This document shows positions 8,858 to 17,732 of a stretch of DNA of 64,000 nucleotides, in pieces. Source of the stretch: Pontibacter ruber (GTDB taxonomy: Bacteria > Bacteroidota > Bacteroidia > Cytophagales > Hymenobacteraceae). A program made the position numbers and the translations under genes. The stretch lies in contig NZ_JALPRR010000003.1 in NCBI RefSeq assembly GCF_023630205.1, positions 434,001 to 498,000 of the forward strand. The letters run 5' to 3'. Within the stretch, counting starts at the first letter, position 1. The number at the start of each line of letters is the position of its first letter. The notes beneath the pieces are model-generated. The model did no database searches, was not told where the DNA came from, and worked only from the letters and a program-made list of their open reading frames with translations.

Positions 8858-9780
8858 ACGCAGCTGTGATCGCTCAAAACCTGGTAAAAACCTATGGCAC
8901 CAAAAAAGAAGAAGTACAGGCGCTGAAAGGTGTCTCGTTTGAGGTGGCACCAGGGGAGATTTTTGGTATCATCGGCCCGGACGGGGCTGGCAAGACCTCG
9001 CTCTTCCGCATCCTGACAACGCTGCTGTTACCCGATGAAGGGCAGGCACAGGTAGATGGATTTGATGTGGTAAAGGACTACGAGGCTATCCGGCACCGGG
9101 TGGGCTATATGCCGGGCCGTTTCTCGCTGTACCAGGACCTCTCGGTAGAGGAGAACCTGAAGTTCTTTGCTTCCATTTTCCACACCACCATCAGGGAGCA
9201 TTATGAATTGATTAAAGACATCTACGAGCAGATCGAGCCATTCAAGGACCGGAGAGCCGGGAAGCTTTCCGGAGGTATGAAGCAGAAGCTGGCGCTATGC
9301 TGCGCTCTGATTCACCGGCCTACTGTGTTGTTTCTGGACGAGCCTACTACTGGGGTTGATGCCGTGTCGCGGAAAGAGTTCTGGGAGATGCTACGGAACC
9401 TGAAACAGCAGGGTATTACCATACTTGTCTCCACACCTTACATGGACGAAGCCAGCCTCTGCGACCGGGTGGCGCTGATCCAGAACGGGGAGATCATGTC
9501 AATCGATACGCCCGAAGGTATCGTCCGCAGTTTTGAACATCCGTTACTGGCTGTTAGGGCCGCAAACATGTTCCGCCTGCTCAAAGACCTGCAGCAATTC
9601 CCCGGGCTGTTAGACACCTATCCTTTTGGTGAATACCACCATGTGGTACTAAAGCCGGAGACAACGGAGCAGGGATTGTATGCTTACCTGCAGCAAAAAG
9701 GCCACACGGAAACCAAACTGCAGCAGGTTGAGCCAAACGTGGAAGATTGTTTTATAGCACTGATGAAAACGGCTACCTGA
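8854..9780 (+). CDS. ABC transporter ATP-binding protein (first half of a YbhF-like pair)
   Basis: Cytoplasmic ATPase driving export. Walker A GPDGAGKTS, Q-loop region, signature LSGGMKQKL, Walker B VLFLDEPTTGVD and an H-loop position occupied by S/T (ILVSTPYMDEA instead of the usual H). The ABC domain covers about residues 5-235, followed by a roughly 70-residue C-terminal tail. In E. coli YbhF both ATPase domains are one polypeptide; here they are separate genes overlapping by one base. The missing H-loop histidine (STPYMDE versus TTHYMDE in the next gene) suggests an asymmetric, partly degenerate site, an inference from the motif only. Confidence 0.92.
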   Translation: MNAAVIAQNLVKTYGTKKEEVQALKGVSFEVAPGEIFGIIGPDGAGKTSLFRILTTLLLPDEGQAQVDGFDVVKDYEAIRHRVGYMPGRFSLYQDLSVEENLKFFASIFHTTIREHYELIKDIYEQIEPFKDRRAGKLSGGMKQKLALCCALIHRPTVLFLDEPTTGVDAVSRKEFWEMLRNLKQQGITILVSTPYMDEASLCDRVALIQNGEIMSIDTPEGIVRSFEHPLLAVRAANMFRLLKDLQQFPGLLDTYPFGEYHHVVLKPETTEQGLYAYLQQKGHTETKLQQVEPNVEDCFIALMKTAT

Positions 9781-10523
9781 TGGAAAGAGAAAAGGTGATC
9801 ACTGCAAAAGGACTTACCAAACGCTTCGGAGATTTTACAGCCGTGGATGCGATTTCTTTTGAGGTGGGAAAAGGGGAGATCTTCGGTTTCCTGGGAGCCA
9901 ACGGTGCCGGCAAAACCACAGCCATCCGCATGCTTTGCGGACTTTCTATCCCAACAGACGGCGAGGCCACTGTGGCGGGCTTTGATGTATACCGGCAAAC
10001 GGAGCAGATTAAACGCAACATCGGCTACATGAGCCAGAAGTTCTCGCTTTACAATGACCTGACAGTGCGTGAGAACATCCGGTTCTTTGCAGGTATTTAT
10101 GGCAAGAGCCATCAATTTATAAAGGAAAACACAGAGCGACTGTTGGACCGGCTGCACCTGCAGGCGGAAAGTAACAAGCAGGTAAAGTCGCTGCCGCTGG
10201 GCTGGAAGCAGAAACTGGCTTTTTCGGTGGCCATTTTTCATGAACCGGATATCGTGTTCCTGGATGAGCCCACCGGTGGTGTAGACCCCGTAACGCGTCG
10301 TGAGTTCTGGAACATGATCTACGAGGCGGCAGAGTCGGGCATTACGGTCTTTGTAACCACGCACTACATGGACGAGGCCGAGTACTGCAACCGCGTTTCG
10401 ATCATGGTGGACGGACGCATTGATGCCCTGGGCACGCCACAGGATCTGAAGCAGCAGTTCAAGGCAGAAAGTATGGACAACGTATTCCTGAAGCTGGCAA
10501 GGAAAGCCACAAGAGGAGAGTAA
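9780..10523 (+). CDS. ABC transporter ATP-binding protein (second half of a YbhF-like pair)
   Basis: Partner ATPase. ATG 9780 shares its A with the upstream TGA stop and is the natural start, though the frame is open a little further upstream. Walker A GANGAGKTT, Walker B IVFLDEPTGGVDP and H-loop TTHYMDEAEYC are intact. The signature is LPLGWKQKL instead of LSGGxxQ. Since the two ATPases carry complementary defects (no H-loop His in one, altered signature in the other), a heterodimer with one fully competent site is plausible. 247 residues. The permease genes follow after 44 bases. Confidence 0.92.
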   Translation: MEREKVITAKGLTKRFGDFTAVDAISFEVGKGEIFGFLGANGAGKTTAIRMLCGLSIPTDGEATVAGFDVYRQTEQIKRNIGYMSQKFSLYNDLTVRENIRFFAGIYGKSHQFIKENTERLLDRLHLQAESNKQVKSLPLGWKQKLAFSVAIFHEPDIVFLDEPTGGVDPVTRREFWNMIYEAAESGITVFVTTHYMDEAEYCNRVSIMVDGRIDALGTPQDLKQQFKAESMDNVFLKLARKATRGE

Positions 10524-10567
10524 GCTATACTTGTACTCCAGGCTGATGGAAAGTTAAAGACCTTATT

Positions 10568-11674
10568 ATGAAACAGTTCCTATCCTTTGTCAGGAAAGAA
10601 TTCTACCACATCTTCCGCGATGCGCGTACGATGCTCATTTTGCTGGGCATGCCGGTGGCCCAGATCATTATCTTTGGTTTTGCCCTCACCAACGAAGTAA
10701 AAAACTCCAGGATTGCCGTGCTCGACATGTCGAAGGATGCGGCGACAGCTTCGCTTATTACCGAACTGGAAGCCAGCCGGTACTTTGAGGTCGAAAAGCG
10801 CCTGCATACTTACAAGGAGGTGGAGGAGGAGTTTAAACTAGGGAACATAAAAATGGCCGTGGTCCTGCCGCAGAACTTTGGCGCCGACTTGCTGCACTTC
10901 AACACAGCCCAGGTACAGCTCATCGCCGACGCCTCCGACCCGAACGTGGCCAATACCCTGACCAATTATGCTTCTGCCATCATACAGGACTATCAGAACC
11001 GGATAACGGATGGCCGCAGGCTCCCTTATACCATCAAAACGGAGCTGCGCATGCTCTACAACCCCCAGATGGAAGGCGCTTATAGCTTTGTTCCGGGTGT
11101 GATGGCGATGGTGCTGCTGCTTGTCTGCACCATGATGACGGCCATCACCATTGTGCGGGAAAAGGAAATGGGTACGATGGAAGTATTGCTTGTATCCCCA
11201 ATACAGCCAATAAAAATCATAGTGGCAAAGGCGGTGCCCTACCTGCTGCTTTCCATGGTAAATATTGCCAGCATCCTGTTGCTGAGCGTGTTCCTGCTGG
11301 ATGTGCCTATTAACGGAAGCCTTGTGCTGCTGGTGCTCGAAAGTATTCTTTTCACGGTAACCTCGCTGGTGCTGGGCCTGTTTATTTCTACCATCACGGA
11401 TTCGCAGCAGGTAGCTATGTTTATCTCGCTTACGGGTTTGTTTATGCCTACCGTCATGCTCAGCGGCTTCATGTTCCCGATCGAGAACATGCCCCGTGTA
11501 TTGCAACTTATCTCCAACATCGTGCCTGCCAAATGGTACTACATCATAGTTCGATCTGTCATGATAAAGGGCGTCGGGCTGGAAGCTGTGTGGAAGGAAA
11601 CGCTTGTCCTGTTTGGCATGATGGTTTTCTTTTTGATCATGAGTATCCGCAAGTTTAAAATCAGGCTGGCATGA
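10568..11674 (+). CDS. ABC-2 type permease (YbhS-like)
   Basis: Inner-membrane export subunit. A short cytoplasmic start (FVRKEFYHIFRDARTMLILLGMPVAQIIIFGFAL) forms TM1, then a large extracytoplasmic domain (about 40-175) and five more membrane helices from FVPGVMAMVLLLVCTMMTAITIV onward. The conserved ABC-2 loop EKEMGTMEVLLVSP follows TM2. 368 residues. Stop and next start overlap in ATGA. The order ATPase-ATPase-permease-permease and sequence motifs fit the DrrB/YbhS family; substrates could be drugs, cholate-like compounds or lipids, which the sequence does not tell. Confidence 0.92.
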   Translation: MKQFLSFVRKEFYHIFRDARTMLILLGMPVAQIIIFGFALTNEVKNSRIAVLDMSKDAATASLITELEASRYFEVEKRLHTYKEVEEEFKLGNIKMAVVLPQNFGADLLHFNTAQVQLIADASDPNVANTLTNYASAIIQDYQNRITDGRRLPYTIKTELRMLYNPQMEGAYSFVPGVMAMVLLLVCTMMTAITIVREKEMGTMEVLLVSPIQPIKIIVAKAVPYLLLSMVNIASILLLSVFLLDVPINGSLVLLVLESILFTVTSLVLGLFISTITDSQQVAMFISLTGLFMPTVMLSGFMFPIENMPRVLQLISNIVPAKWYYIIVRSVMIKGVGLEAVWKETLVLFGMMVFFLIMSIRKFKIRLA

Positions 11675-12789
11675 GAACATTGCTGTTTTTACTTCAGAAA
11701 GAGTTCCGGCAGATTTTCCGGGACAGGGCTATACTTCGGGTGATCTTTGTCATGCCGATTCTGCAGCTGATCCTACTACCAAACGCTGCCGATTATGAAA
11801 TGAAGAACATTCGCCTGAGCGTAGTAGACCACGACCGTTCCGAATACGCGCGACAGCTGGTGCAGAAGATCACCTCCTCGGGCTATTTCCGGTTGAATTC
11901 GTATACCGCTTCCTATGCTGACGCTATGCGTGAAGTGGAGTTAGATCATGCTGATCTTATCCTGGAGATCCCGGCTGACTTTGAGAGAACGTTGGTGCGG
12001 GAGAACGAAGCCATGTTGTTTATGTCGCTGAACGCCATAAACGGTGTAAAAGCCAACCTGGGCGGTTCCTACCTGCGCTCCATTATTCAGGATTATAACC
12101 GGGAAGTACGCCTGCACTGGATACAGTTGCCACGCTTTAATCCTGAAACCAACATTGAGATTACCTCCTCTAACTGGTTTAACCCGGAAATGAATTACAA
12201 GCTTTTCATGGTGCCGGGCATTCTGGTAATACTGGTAACCCTGGTAGGTTCTTTCCTGACGTCGCTTAACATTGTGCGGGAGAAGGAAATCGGTACCATG
12301 GAGCAGATCAACGTGACACCCATCCGGAAGCACCATTTTATACTTGGCAAGCTCATCCCGTTCTGGATACTGGGGCTGTTGGTACTTACGGTAGGGATGT
12401 TTATTTCGTGGGTAGGGTATGGCATTGTACCGGTGGGCAGCTTTTTTACGATTTACGTGTTTGCAGCTGTTTTCCTGCTGGCCGTATTAGGGCTGGGGCT
12501 GCTCACCTCCACTTACTCCGACACACAGCAGCAGGCCATGCTTATCTCTTTCTTCATGATGATGATCTTTATCCTGCTCAGCGGCCTGTACACCCCGATC
12601 GACAGCATGCCGGAATGGGCGCAATACATTACCCACCTTAACCCCGTTGCCTACTTTATAGACGTTATGAGGCTGGTGGTGCTGAAAGGGGCGGGGCTGT
12701 ACGAAATCCGCCGGCAGCTGCTGATCATGCTGGGTTTTGCCGTGGTGCTGAACGGTTGGGCTGTGCTCAGTTACCGGAAGCGGTCGTAG
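11671..12789 (+). CDS. ABC-2 type permease (YbhR-like), last gene of efflux operon
   Basis: Second membrane subunit, paralogous to the preceding one: TM1 within LLFLLQKEFRQIFRDRAILRVIFVMPILQLILL, a large extracytoplasmic domain, and five C-terminal membrane helices beginning MVPGILVILVTLVGSFLTSLNIV, with the loop EKEIGTMEQINVTP. 372 residues. It probably forms a heterodimer with its neighbour. No clear terminator follows; the next gene begins 110 bases on in the same direction and encodes an unrelated enzyme. Confidence 0.92.
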   Translation: MRTLLFLLQKEFRQIFRDRAILRVIFVMPILQLILLPNAADYEMKNIRLSVVDHDRSEYARQLVQKITSSGYFRLNSYTASYADAMREVELDHADLILEIPADFERTLVRENEAMLFMSLNAINGVKANLGGSYLRSIIQDYNREVRLHWIQLPRFNPETNIEITSSNWFNPEMNYKLFMVPGILVILVTLVGSFLTSLNIVREKEIGTMEQINVTPIRKHHFILGKLIPFWILGLLVLTVGMFISWVGYGIVPVGSFFTIYVFAAVFLLAVLGLGLLTSTYSDTQQQAMLISFFMMMIFILLSGLYTPIDSMPEWAQYITHLNPVAYFIDVMRLVVLKGAGLYEIRRQLLIMLGFAVVLNGWAVLSYRKRS

Positions 12790-12899
12790 TGCAGGCGATC
12801 TTCTCCTCCGGGACCGGAGTTTATCAGATTTTATAAACCCTTCTGCCGCCGATAAGGTAAGAACTATATGTGTTGAATTTCAAGTAATACAATAGTCCT

Positions 12900-13850
12900 A
12901 TGCCTGAACAGATGAGAGCGGCTACCTATACCGAATTTGGTGGCCCGGAGAAAGTAAGTATAAACAGCGTTGCCATACCTGAACTGAAGGAAGGAGAAGT
13001 GCTGATCCGCATCAAAGCAGCCGGTGTAAACCCGGTGGACTATGCCGTGCGGGAAGGCTACCTGAAAGATTTCCTGCCTACACAATTTCCGGTCATTCCG
13101 GGTTGGGATGTGGCCGGTGTGATAGAAGACAGGGGCTTCAGCGCCCGAAGGTTTGCGGTGGGCGAAGAAGTATACGCCTACGCGCGGCGGCCGGTGGTGC
13201 AGTACGGTACCTTTGCCGAATACATCGTTATACCTGAAAGCTACATTTCTATCAGGCCCAAAAGTATAAGCTGGGAGGAGGCAGCCGGTATTCCGCTGGT
13301 GGGCCTAACGGCGTACCAATCGTTGTTTGACGCGGGCAACCTGCAGCAGAACCAGACGGTGCTGATACTGGGTGCGTCGGGTGGCGTGGGAAGCTTAGGC
13401 ATACAGCTGGCAAAAGCGAAAGGTGCCTGTGTGATAGGCGTAGCCAGCAGCAAAAACCACGCGTTTATGCAAGAGCTCGGTGCTGACCATACGGTAGACT
13501 ACAAGAACAACCACGTAGGCGAAGCGGTACAGGCTATCGTGCCGGAAGGTGTGGACCTGATCTTCGACTGCGCGAGCGGCGAAACATTGCAGCAGAGTTT
13601 GCAGGCGCTGAAGCCATCCGGCAAGCTGGTTTCCATCCTTAACCAGGGCCAGGACCTGGATAAAAGTATAAATTTCACTTACGTGTTTGTAGAGCCCAAC
13701 TCAAGCCAACTGGACCACCTGCGGGAACTGGCCGACGCTGGCAAACTGCGCGTGCACGTAAGCCAGACTTATACTTTGGACGAAACAGTGGAGGCGATGA
13801 AGCAGATCCAGACGCAGCATACCACAGGTAAAATTGTGATCGTGCCGTAG
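12900..13850 (+). CDS. NADP-dependent quinone oxidoreductase-type MDR protein (zinc-free)
   Basis: Medium-chain dehydrogenase/reductase that would reduce quinones or enones with NADPH. GroES-like N-terminus (EVLIRIKAAGVNPVDYAVREGYLKDFLP, FPVIPGWDVAGVIE), then a Rossmann fold with ILGASGGVGSLGIQLAKAKGA (about residues 158-178), typical of QOR/zeta-crystallin enzymes. The zinc-binding cysteines of alcohol dehydrogenases are absent. 316 residues. Single gene closed by a perfect bidirectional terminator shared with selO. Substrate not predictable. Confidence 0.88.
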   Translation: MPEQMRAATYTEFGGPEKVSINSVAIPELKEGEVLIRIKAAGVNPVDYAVREGYLKDFLPTQFPVIPGWDVAGVIEDRGFSARRFAVGEEVYAYARRPVVQYGTFAEYIVIPESYISIRPKSISWEEAAGIPLVGLTAYQSLFDAGNLQQNQTVLILGASGGVGSLGIQLAKAKGACVIGVASSKNHAFMQELGADHTVDYKNNHVGEAVQAIVPEGVDLIFDCASGETLQQSLQALKPSGKLVSILNQGQDLDKSINFTYVFVEPNSSQLDHLRELADAGKLRVHVSQTYTLDETVEAMKQIQTQHTTGKIVIVP

Positions 13851-13872
13851 GCGCTGCAGTACAGATAAGTAT

Positions 13873-13918
13873 AAAAAGTATGGCCCTGCCTTCGATCGAA
13901 GGCAGGGCCATACTTTTT
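13873..13918. terminator. Bidirectional terminator, 46-bp perfect palindrome
   Basis: A perfect palindrome centred on TTCGATCGAA with outer arms AAAAAGTATGGCCCTGCC. A-runs and T-runs at the two ends allow termination of both convergent genes. Confidence 0.9.
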
Positions 13919-13935
13919 AGAGCAGTTTGTTAAGC

Positions 13936-15495
13936 TTACGAACTGCAGGACAGCATTGAGCAGCCAGCCTTCTGGCTCGCCCACTCCGGCCTTGTCTGGA
14001 AGAACTCGTCGAACTTATCCGAGTAGGGCTCTTTCATGGCCTCCTGCAATTTCAGGAACAACGTGTTCTCGCCTTTCTCCAGTTCTTCGATGGCCTGGTG
14101 CAGCAGGTAGTTGCGAAGTATAAACCGAGGACTTGTTTCCCGCATGCGCTGCTGCGACTCTGCCCGCTTGATGGTGTTTTTGTTAAGCCGCTCCAGGTAA
14201 GTCGCAATCAACGTGAACAGCAGCTCGCTTTGCTCCGGGCTCAGCTCATCATACAAAGCGTCTTTAAAATGATCGGCTACTTCCTGTGCCGTATCCATGT
14301 AAAGCGGCAGGTCGATGAGCAGTTGGTAAAAGATCGTCATGTCGGGCTTGACAGCCGCAAGCGTTTTCTCGAACTGCGTGATCAGCTCCACATCCTTTTC
14401 CGTAGTCAGCCCATCCAGCCCGAGCTTGTTGGCCATCATGGTATAGTACTTTGTCCAGTAGATTTCCTGGAAGCTTTCCAGTGCCGCAACCAATTGGTCT
14501 TTGTGTGTTAAAGGCAGCAAGGCGCCGGCCAGACAGCCCAGGTTCCAGTAGGCAATGGAGGGCTGCTTGCCAAAGGCATACCTTCTGCCCGGCAAATCGG
14601 TGGTGTTGGGCGTAAAGTTCGGGTCGTAGTCGTCTACAAAAGAGTAAGGGCCGTAGTCGATCGTCAGGCCAAGTATAGACATGTTGTCGGTGTTCATTAC
14701 GCCGTGTACAAAGCCCACGCGCTGCCACTCCACCATCAGGCTGGCGGTACGCTCCACTACCTCTGCGAACCAGTCCAGCACTTTGTTTTCGCCCTGGATG
14801 TGCGGGTAGTAGCGCTCGATGGTCCAGTCTACGACCTTGCGCAGGTTGTCTGTTTCTTTGCGGGCATTCAGCAGCTCGAAGTTACCGAAGCGCAGGAAAC
14901 TCGGCGCCACGCGCATCACGATCGCACCGGGCTCGTATGCGGCGTTGCCGTTGTAGAACATATCGCGCAGCACGGGCTCGCCGGTGGCTACCAGGCTTAG
15001 CGCCCGTGTAGTAGGCACACCCAGGTAGTGCATGGCTTCGCTCATCAGGTACTCGCGCACCGACGAACGCAACACCGCCCGGCCATCGGCACGGCGGGAG
15101 TAGGGAGTAGGGCCGGCACCTTTCAGCTGCAGTTCCCAGGTTTCACTGTTGGCAGCTTCCCACTCGCCTAAAGTAATGGCGCGGCCATCGCCCAGCTGCC
15201 CCGCCCAGTGGCCGAACTGATGCCCGGCATAGCAGGCTGCGTACGGGTACATGGTGTCGGTAACGCGGTTACCGCCCAGTATGTCGATCTCCTTCTGCTC
15301 AGTTGGTTTCTGCACGCCTAGTTTCCGGGCCAGTTCTTCGGACCAGGCCAGCAGCGTTACTTTTTCTACCGGCGTAGGAATGGCTTTGCTGTACAACACG
15401 CCCGGCGTCTGGCGCGGCTTCAGGTCACCGCTGTCGTCGCCATCGAAGGTGCTGACAAATTCTTTTTTATAGGCTTTTGAGCTGAGGCTCTCCAT
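13936..15495 (-). CDS. selO: SelO/YdiU protein adenylyltransferase (pseudokinase-fold AMPylase)
   Basis: Transfers AMP from ATP to protein side chains, linked to redox stress in E. coli and mitochondria. Signatures seen: YAACYAGHQFGHWAGQLGDGR (about residues 85-105), KGAGPTPYSRRADGRAVLRSS (125-145), GVPTTRALSLVATGE, and the catalytic/metal region HGVMNTDNMSILGLTIDYGP (264-283). The C-terminus ends in SCSS: animal SelO carries selenocysteine near its end, and this is the cysteine form common in bacteria. 519 residues, full length. Stands alone on the minus strand, convergent with the oxidoreductase gene. Confidence 0.93.
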   Translation of the reverse strand: MESLSSKAYKKEFVSTFDGDDSGDLKPRQTPGVLYSKAIPTPVEKVTLLAWSEELARKLGVQKPTEQKEIDILGGNRVTDTMYPYAACYAGHQFGHWAGQLGDGRAITLGEWEAANSETWELQLKGAGPTPYSRRADGRAVLRSSVREYLMSEAMHYLGVPTTRALSLVATGEPVLRDMFYNGNAAYEPGAIVMRVAPSFLRFGNFELLNARKETDNLRKVVDWTIERYYPHIQGENKVLDWFAEVVERTASLMVEWQRVGFVHGVMNTDNMSILGLTIDYGPYSFVDDYDPNFTPNTTDLPGRRYAFGKQPSIAYWNLGCLAGALLPLTHKDQLVAALESFQEIYWTKYYTMMANKLGLDGLTTEKDVELITQFEKTLAAVKPDMTIFYQLLIDLPLYMDTAQEVADHFKDALYDELSPEQSELLFTLIATYLERLNKNTIKRAESQQRMRETSPRFILRNYLLHQAIEELEKGENTLFLKLQEAMKEPYSDKFDEFFQTRPEWASQKAGCSMLSCSS

Positions 15496-15762
15496 AAATC
15501 TGGTTTTAAAGTATAAATAGGTTGATACGGCGTCCTGCCTGTACCAACATCCTCTCTTAACAAGAATTCTGCAAGATTAGTTAAATTTTGACGAAGGTTC
15601 TTCCTAAGGCTCTAAAACAGCGGCCGCGCTTCCAGGATAGCGCACAAACAAAGTATAATAGGCAGCCTGCAGGCTGATGCGGTTAATCTGTAGCAAAACT
15701 TCTATATCTTATCTGCAGGGCCTGACGTATCTAGTAGGAAAAATAAAAAAAGCGACAACATC
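15496..15762. other. Intergenic region between selO and small membrane protein gene
   Basis: Divergent promoter region, 267 bases. It contains two AAGTATA copies (15509 and about 15651) and no convincing gene; a longer reading frame beginning 15677 overlaps the 88-residue gene out of frame and has random-like composition. Confidence 0.5.
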
Positions 15763-16029
15763 ATGGAAAATACATCACTGCTGGGCCTGGTACAGAATCC
15801 CACAAGTCTTGCTGACATCATCAACGATCCTGCAAAAAAAGGAATGGAGTTCTATCAAGGCCTTTCTGTTAGAGAAAAACAATACATCCTTTTTGCTGCT
15901 GCTGCAGGCCTTATCGGTTATGCCATCTACTTGGGCAGACAGGAAAGTGGTGCTTATACTTCTTCTTCTTCTGGAGGAAGTTCCACTACCGGAGGAAATG
16001 CTAATACTTCAGACAAATCAAAACAATAG
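15763..16029 (+). CDS. Small single-pass membrane protein of unknown function
   Basis: 88 residues. Amphipathic N-terminal half (MENTSLLGLVQNPTSLADII), one hydrophobic segment (YILFAAAAGLIGYAIYLG, about residues 40-57) and a Ser/Gly/Thr-rich tail. Short N-cytoplasmic domain, one helix and a low-complexity tail suggest a small inner-membrane protein. I recognise no family. It is followed by an isolated palindrome and a terminator, consistent with a monocistronic transcript. Confidence 0.6.
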   Translation: MENTSLLGLVQNPTSLADIINDPAKKGMEFYQGLSVREKQYILFAAAAGLIGYAIYLGRQESGAYTSSSSGGSSTTGGNANTSDKSKQ

Positions 16030-16113
16030 TAATTTGCTGTCGTATAATCAGATACACATTTTTTGTTATCGCTCTGACAGGGTGCAAACCTGAATAAAGC
16101 TTGTAGAAGCTTT

Positions 16114-16129
16114 TAGAAGCTAGCTTCTA
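16114..16129. repeat. 16-bp perfect palindrome with an adjacent direct half-site
   Basis: TAGAAGCTAGCTTCTA is a perfect palindrome; another TAGAAGC lies at 16104-16110, ten bases earlier. It sits 85 bases after the small membrane protein gene and before its terminator. A regulatory site or a transcript hairpin are both possible. Confidence 0.4.
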
Positions 16130-16156
16130 TGTTTGATCGATTCACAAAAGTGAAAG

Positions 16157-16185
16157 GCCTGCCTTAAGTTATACTTAGGGCAGGC
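16157..16185 (+). terminator. Terminator after the small membrane protein
   Basis: GCCTGCC (16157-16163) pairs with GGCAGGC (16179-16185), with an inner TAAG/CTTA stem; the loop includes the TATACTT motif. Followed by TCTTTTTAT. Confidence 0.75.
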
Positions 16186-16370
16186 TCTTTTTATGCCTTT
16201 GCTTGCTGCTCAGGCTGTCTTTTTACCTCCCTCTTGATTTTCCCCAACTATAAACACCAGTCCTTTAGCGAAGTATAAATCTGTTGCTACAGCGATCATA
16301 TTGTTTCAACAGCGAAAATTTCTTTGTTCCATTATAAAGTATAAATTGCTGCTGATACTACCGTTTTACT

Positions 16371-17300
16371 ATGTCATTTCTTATCGTTAACCAGGGCAGG
16401 TATATCAGCCATTGGGTGCAGGCCCTGAAAGAGAAAAAGCCGGATCTGGATGTGCGGGTTTATCCGGAGGTGGGTGCCCCGGAAGATATTGAGTTTGCGC
16501 TGTCCTGGAACCATCCTTTGGGTGCTTTCAAGCAATTCCCCAACCTCAAGTGCATTGCCTCTACCGGCGCCGGGGTAGACCATATCCTGCGCGATCCTGA
16601 CCTGCCCGAGCAGGTGCAGATCACCCGCATCATAGATGAGAACCTTACCCGCGATATGGCCACTTTTGTGCTGGCGCTGGTGCTAAACCATATGCGGGAT
16701 CTGTCGCACTACAAAGCGCTGGAAAGTACCCATACCTGGAAGCCAAAACGCTACCTTCGCACAGAAGACGTGACGGTAGGTATCATGGGACTTGGCGTAC
16801 TAGGAAGCCACACTGCCAGTCAGCTGGTGAATCTAGGCTTTAACGTGAACGGCTGGGCACGAACGGGTAAGGAGCTCGATAACGTAACCGTGTACACGGG
16901 CGCTGAGCAGTTGGATACGTTCCTTGCCACAGCCGACATCCTGGTCTGCCTGCTCCCGCTCACCAAAGAAACAGCCAATATTCTGAATAAAAACCTTTTT
17001 GAAAAGCTGCCGCAAAATGCATTTGTGATAAACGTAGCCCGGGGCGAGCACCTGGTGGAGGCAGATCTGATCGAAATGATCGACAAGGGGCATTTGTCGG
17101 GAGCGAGCCTGGATGTTTTCCGGGAGGAGCCTTTGCCGGAGAACCACCCGTTCTGGTCGCATCCCAAGGTCAACATCACGCCGCATATTGCCAGCACTAC
17201 CGATCCGGATTCTGCTGTATTGCAGATACTGGAAAACTATGAGCGGCTGCAGCAGCACAAGCCGCTGATTAATGTAGTTTCACGAACCAAAGGATACTAA
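16371..17300 (+). CDS. ghrA: D-2-hydroxyacid dehydrogenase, glyoxylate/hydroxypyruvate reductase A type
   Basis: NAD(P)H-dependent reductase of glyoxylate or hydroxypyruvate. N-terminal catalytic domain with FPNLKCIASTGAGVDHIL, then the Rossmann nucleotide-binding domain VGIMGLGVLGSHTASQLVNLGF, LLPLTKETANILN, NVARGEHLVEADL (catalytic Arg) and C-terminal LDVFREEPLPENHPFW and NITPHIAS (catalytic Glu and His). 309 residues, same as GhrA; symbol by resemblance. A VOC protein gene follows after three bases, so the two form an operon. Confidence 0.87.
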   Translation: MSFLIVNQGRYISHWVQALKEKKPDLDVRVYPEVGAPEDIEFALSWNHPLGAFKQFPNLKCIASTGAGVDHILRDPDLPEQVQITRIIDENLTRDMATFVLALVLNHMRDLSHYKALESTHTWKPKRYLRTEDVTVGIMGLGVLGSHTASQLVNLGFNVNGWARTGKELDNVTVYTGAEQLDTFLATADILVCLLPLTKETANILNKNLFEKLPQNAFVINVARGEHLVEADLIEMIDKGHLSGASLDVFREEPLPENHPFWSHPKVNITPHIASTTDPDSAVLQILENYERLQQHKPLINVVSRTKGY

Positions 17301-17303
17301 AAT

Positions 17304-17717
17304 ATGAATGCATTTCACTACGCTTTCAAAGTAAAGGACATCGAATCGACCCGCAGGTTTTATGTAGACATCCTAGGTTGCCAGGAGGGCCGCAGCACCG
17401 AGCACTGGATCGACTTCGACTTTTTCGGGCACCAGCTTTCTGCCCACGTAAGTGCCAACATTCCCGAGCTGGACTACTGCGGAAAAGTAGACGGCATCAG
17501 CGTGCCGGTGCCGCATTTCGGCTGTATTTTAACGCTGGAGCAGTTCGACCAGCTGCAGGAAAAACTGACGCAGCATGAGGTGAAATTTGTGGTAAAACCT
17601 TACACCCGCTACGAAGGGCAGGTAGGAGAGCAACGCACTATGTTCACCCTGGACCTGAGCGGCAACCCGCTGGAATTTAAAGCCTTCCGGAACCCGGAGG
17701 AAGTATTTGCTTCGTAA
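17304..17717 (+). CDS. VOC-superfamily (glyoxalase/dioxygenase-fold) protein
   Basis: 137 residues with the vicinal-oxygen-chelate fold: FHYAFKVKDIESTRRFYVDILGC at the start (metal-binding His4 position), WIDFDFFGHQLSAHVS, and SGNPLEFKAF with Glu near the end. Cytoplasmic. Possibly detoxifies a small carbonyl or is a dioxygenase-like protein; the reaction is unknown. It lies three bases downstream of the ghrA-type gene, suggesting a shared role in small oxo-acid metabolism. The TAA stop is part of an AAGTATA copy. Confidence 0.8.
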   Translation: MNAFHYAFKVKDIESTRRFYVDILGCQEGRSTEHWIDFDFFGHQLSAHVSANIPELDYCGKVDGISVPVPHFGCILTLEQFDQLQEKLTQHEVKFVVKPYTRYEGQVGEQRTMFTLDLSGNPLEFKAFRNPEEVFAS

Positions 17718-17732
17718 GTATAGCTTTTACTT
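17716..17732. terminator. Short hairpin overlapping both convergent stop codons
   Basis: AAGTA (17716-17720) and TACTT (17728-17732) form a short inverted repeat around TAGCTTT. It includes the plus-strand TAA and the minus-strand TAA. Weak as a terminator; it parallels the better example at 35017-35035. Confidence 0.35.

Noticed and set aside
15677..16093. 138-codon frame overlapping the small membrane protein
   Set aside because: Out of frame with the 88-residue gene, which has a coherent membrane helix; the longer frame has random composition.
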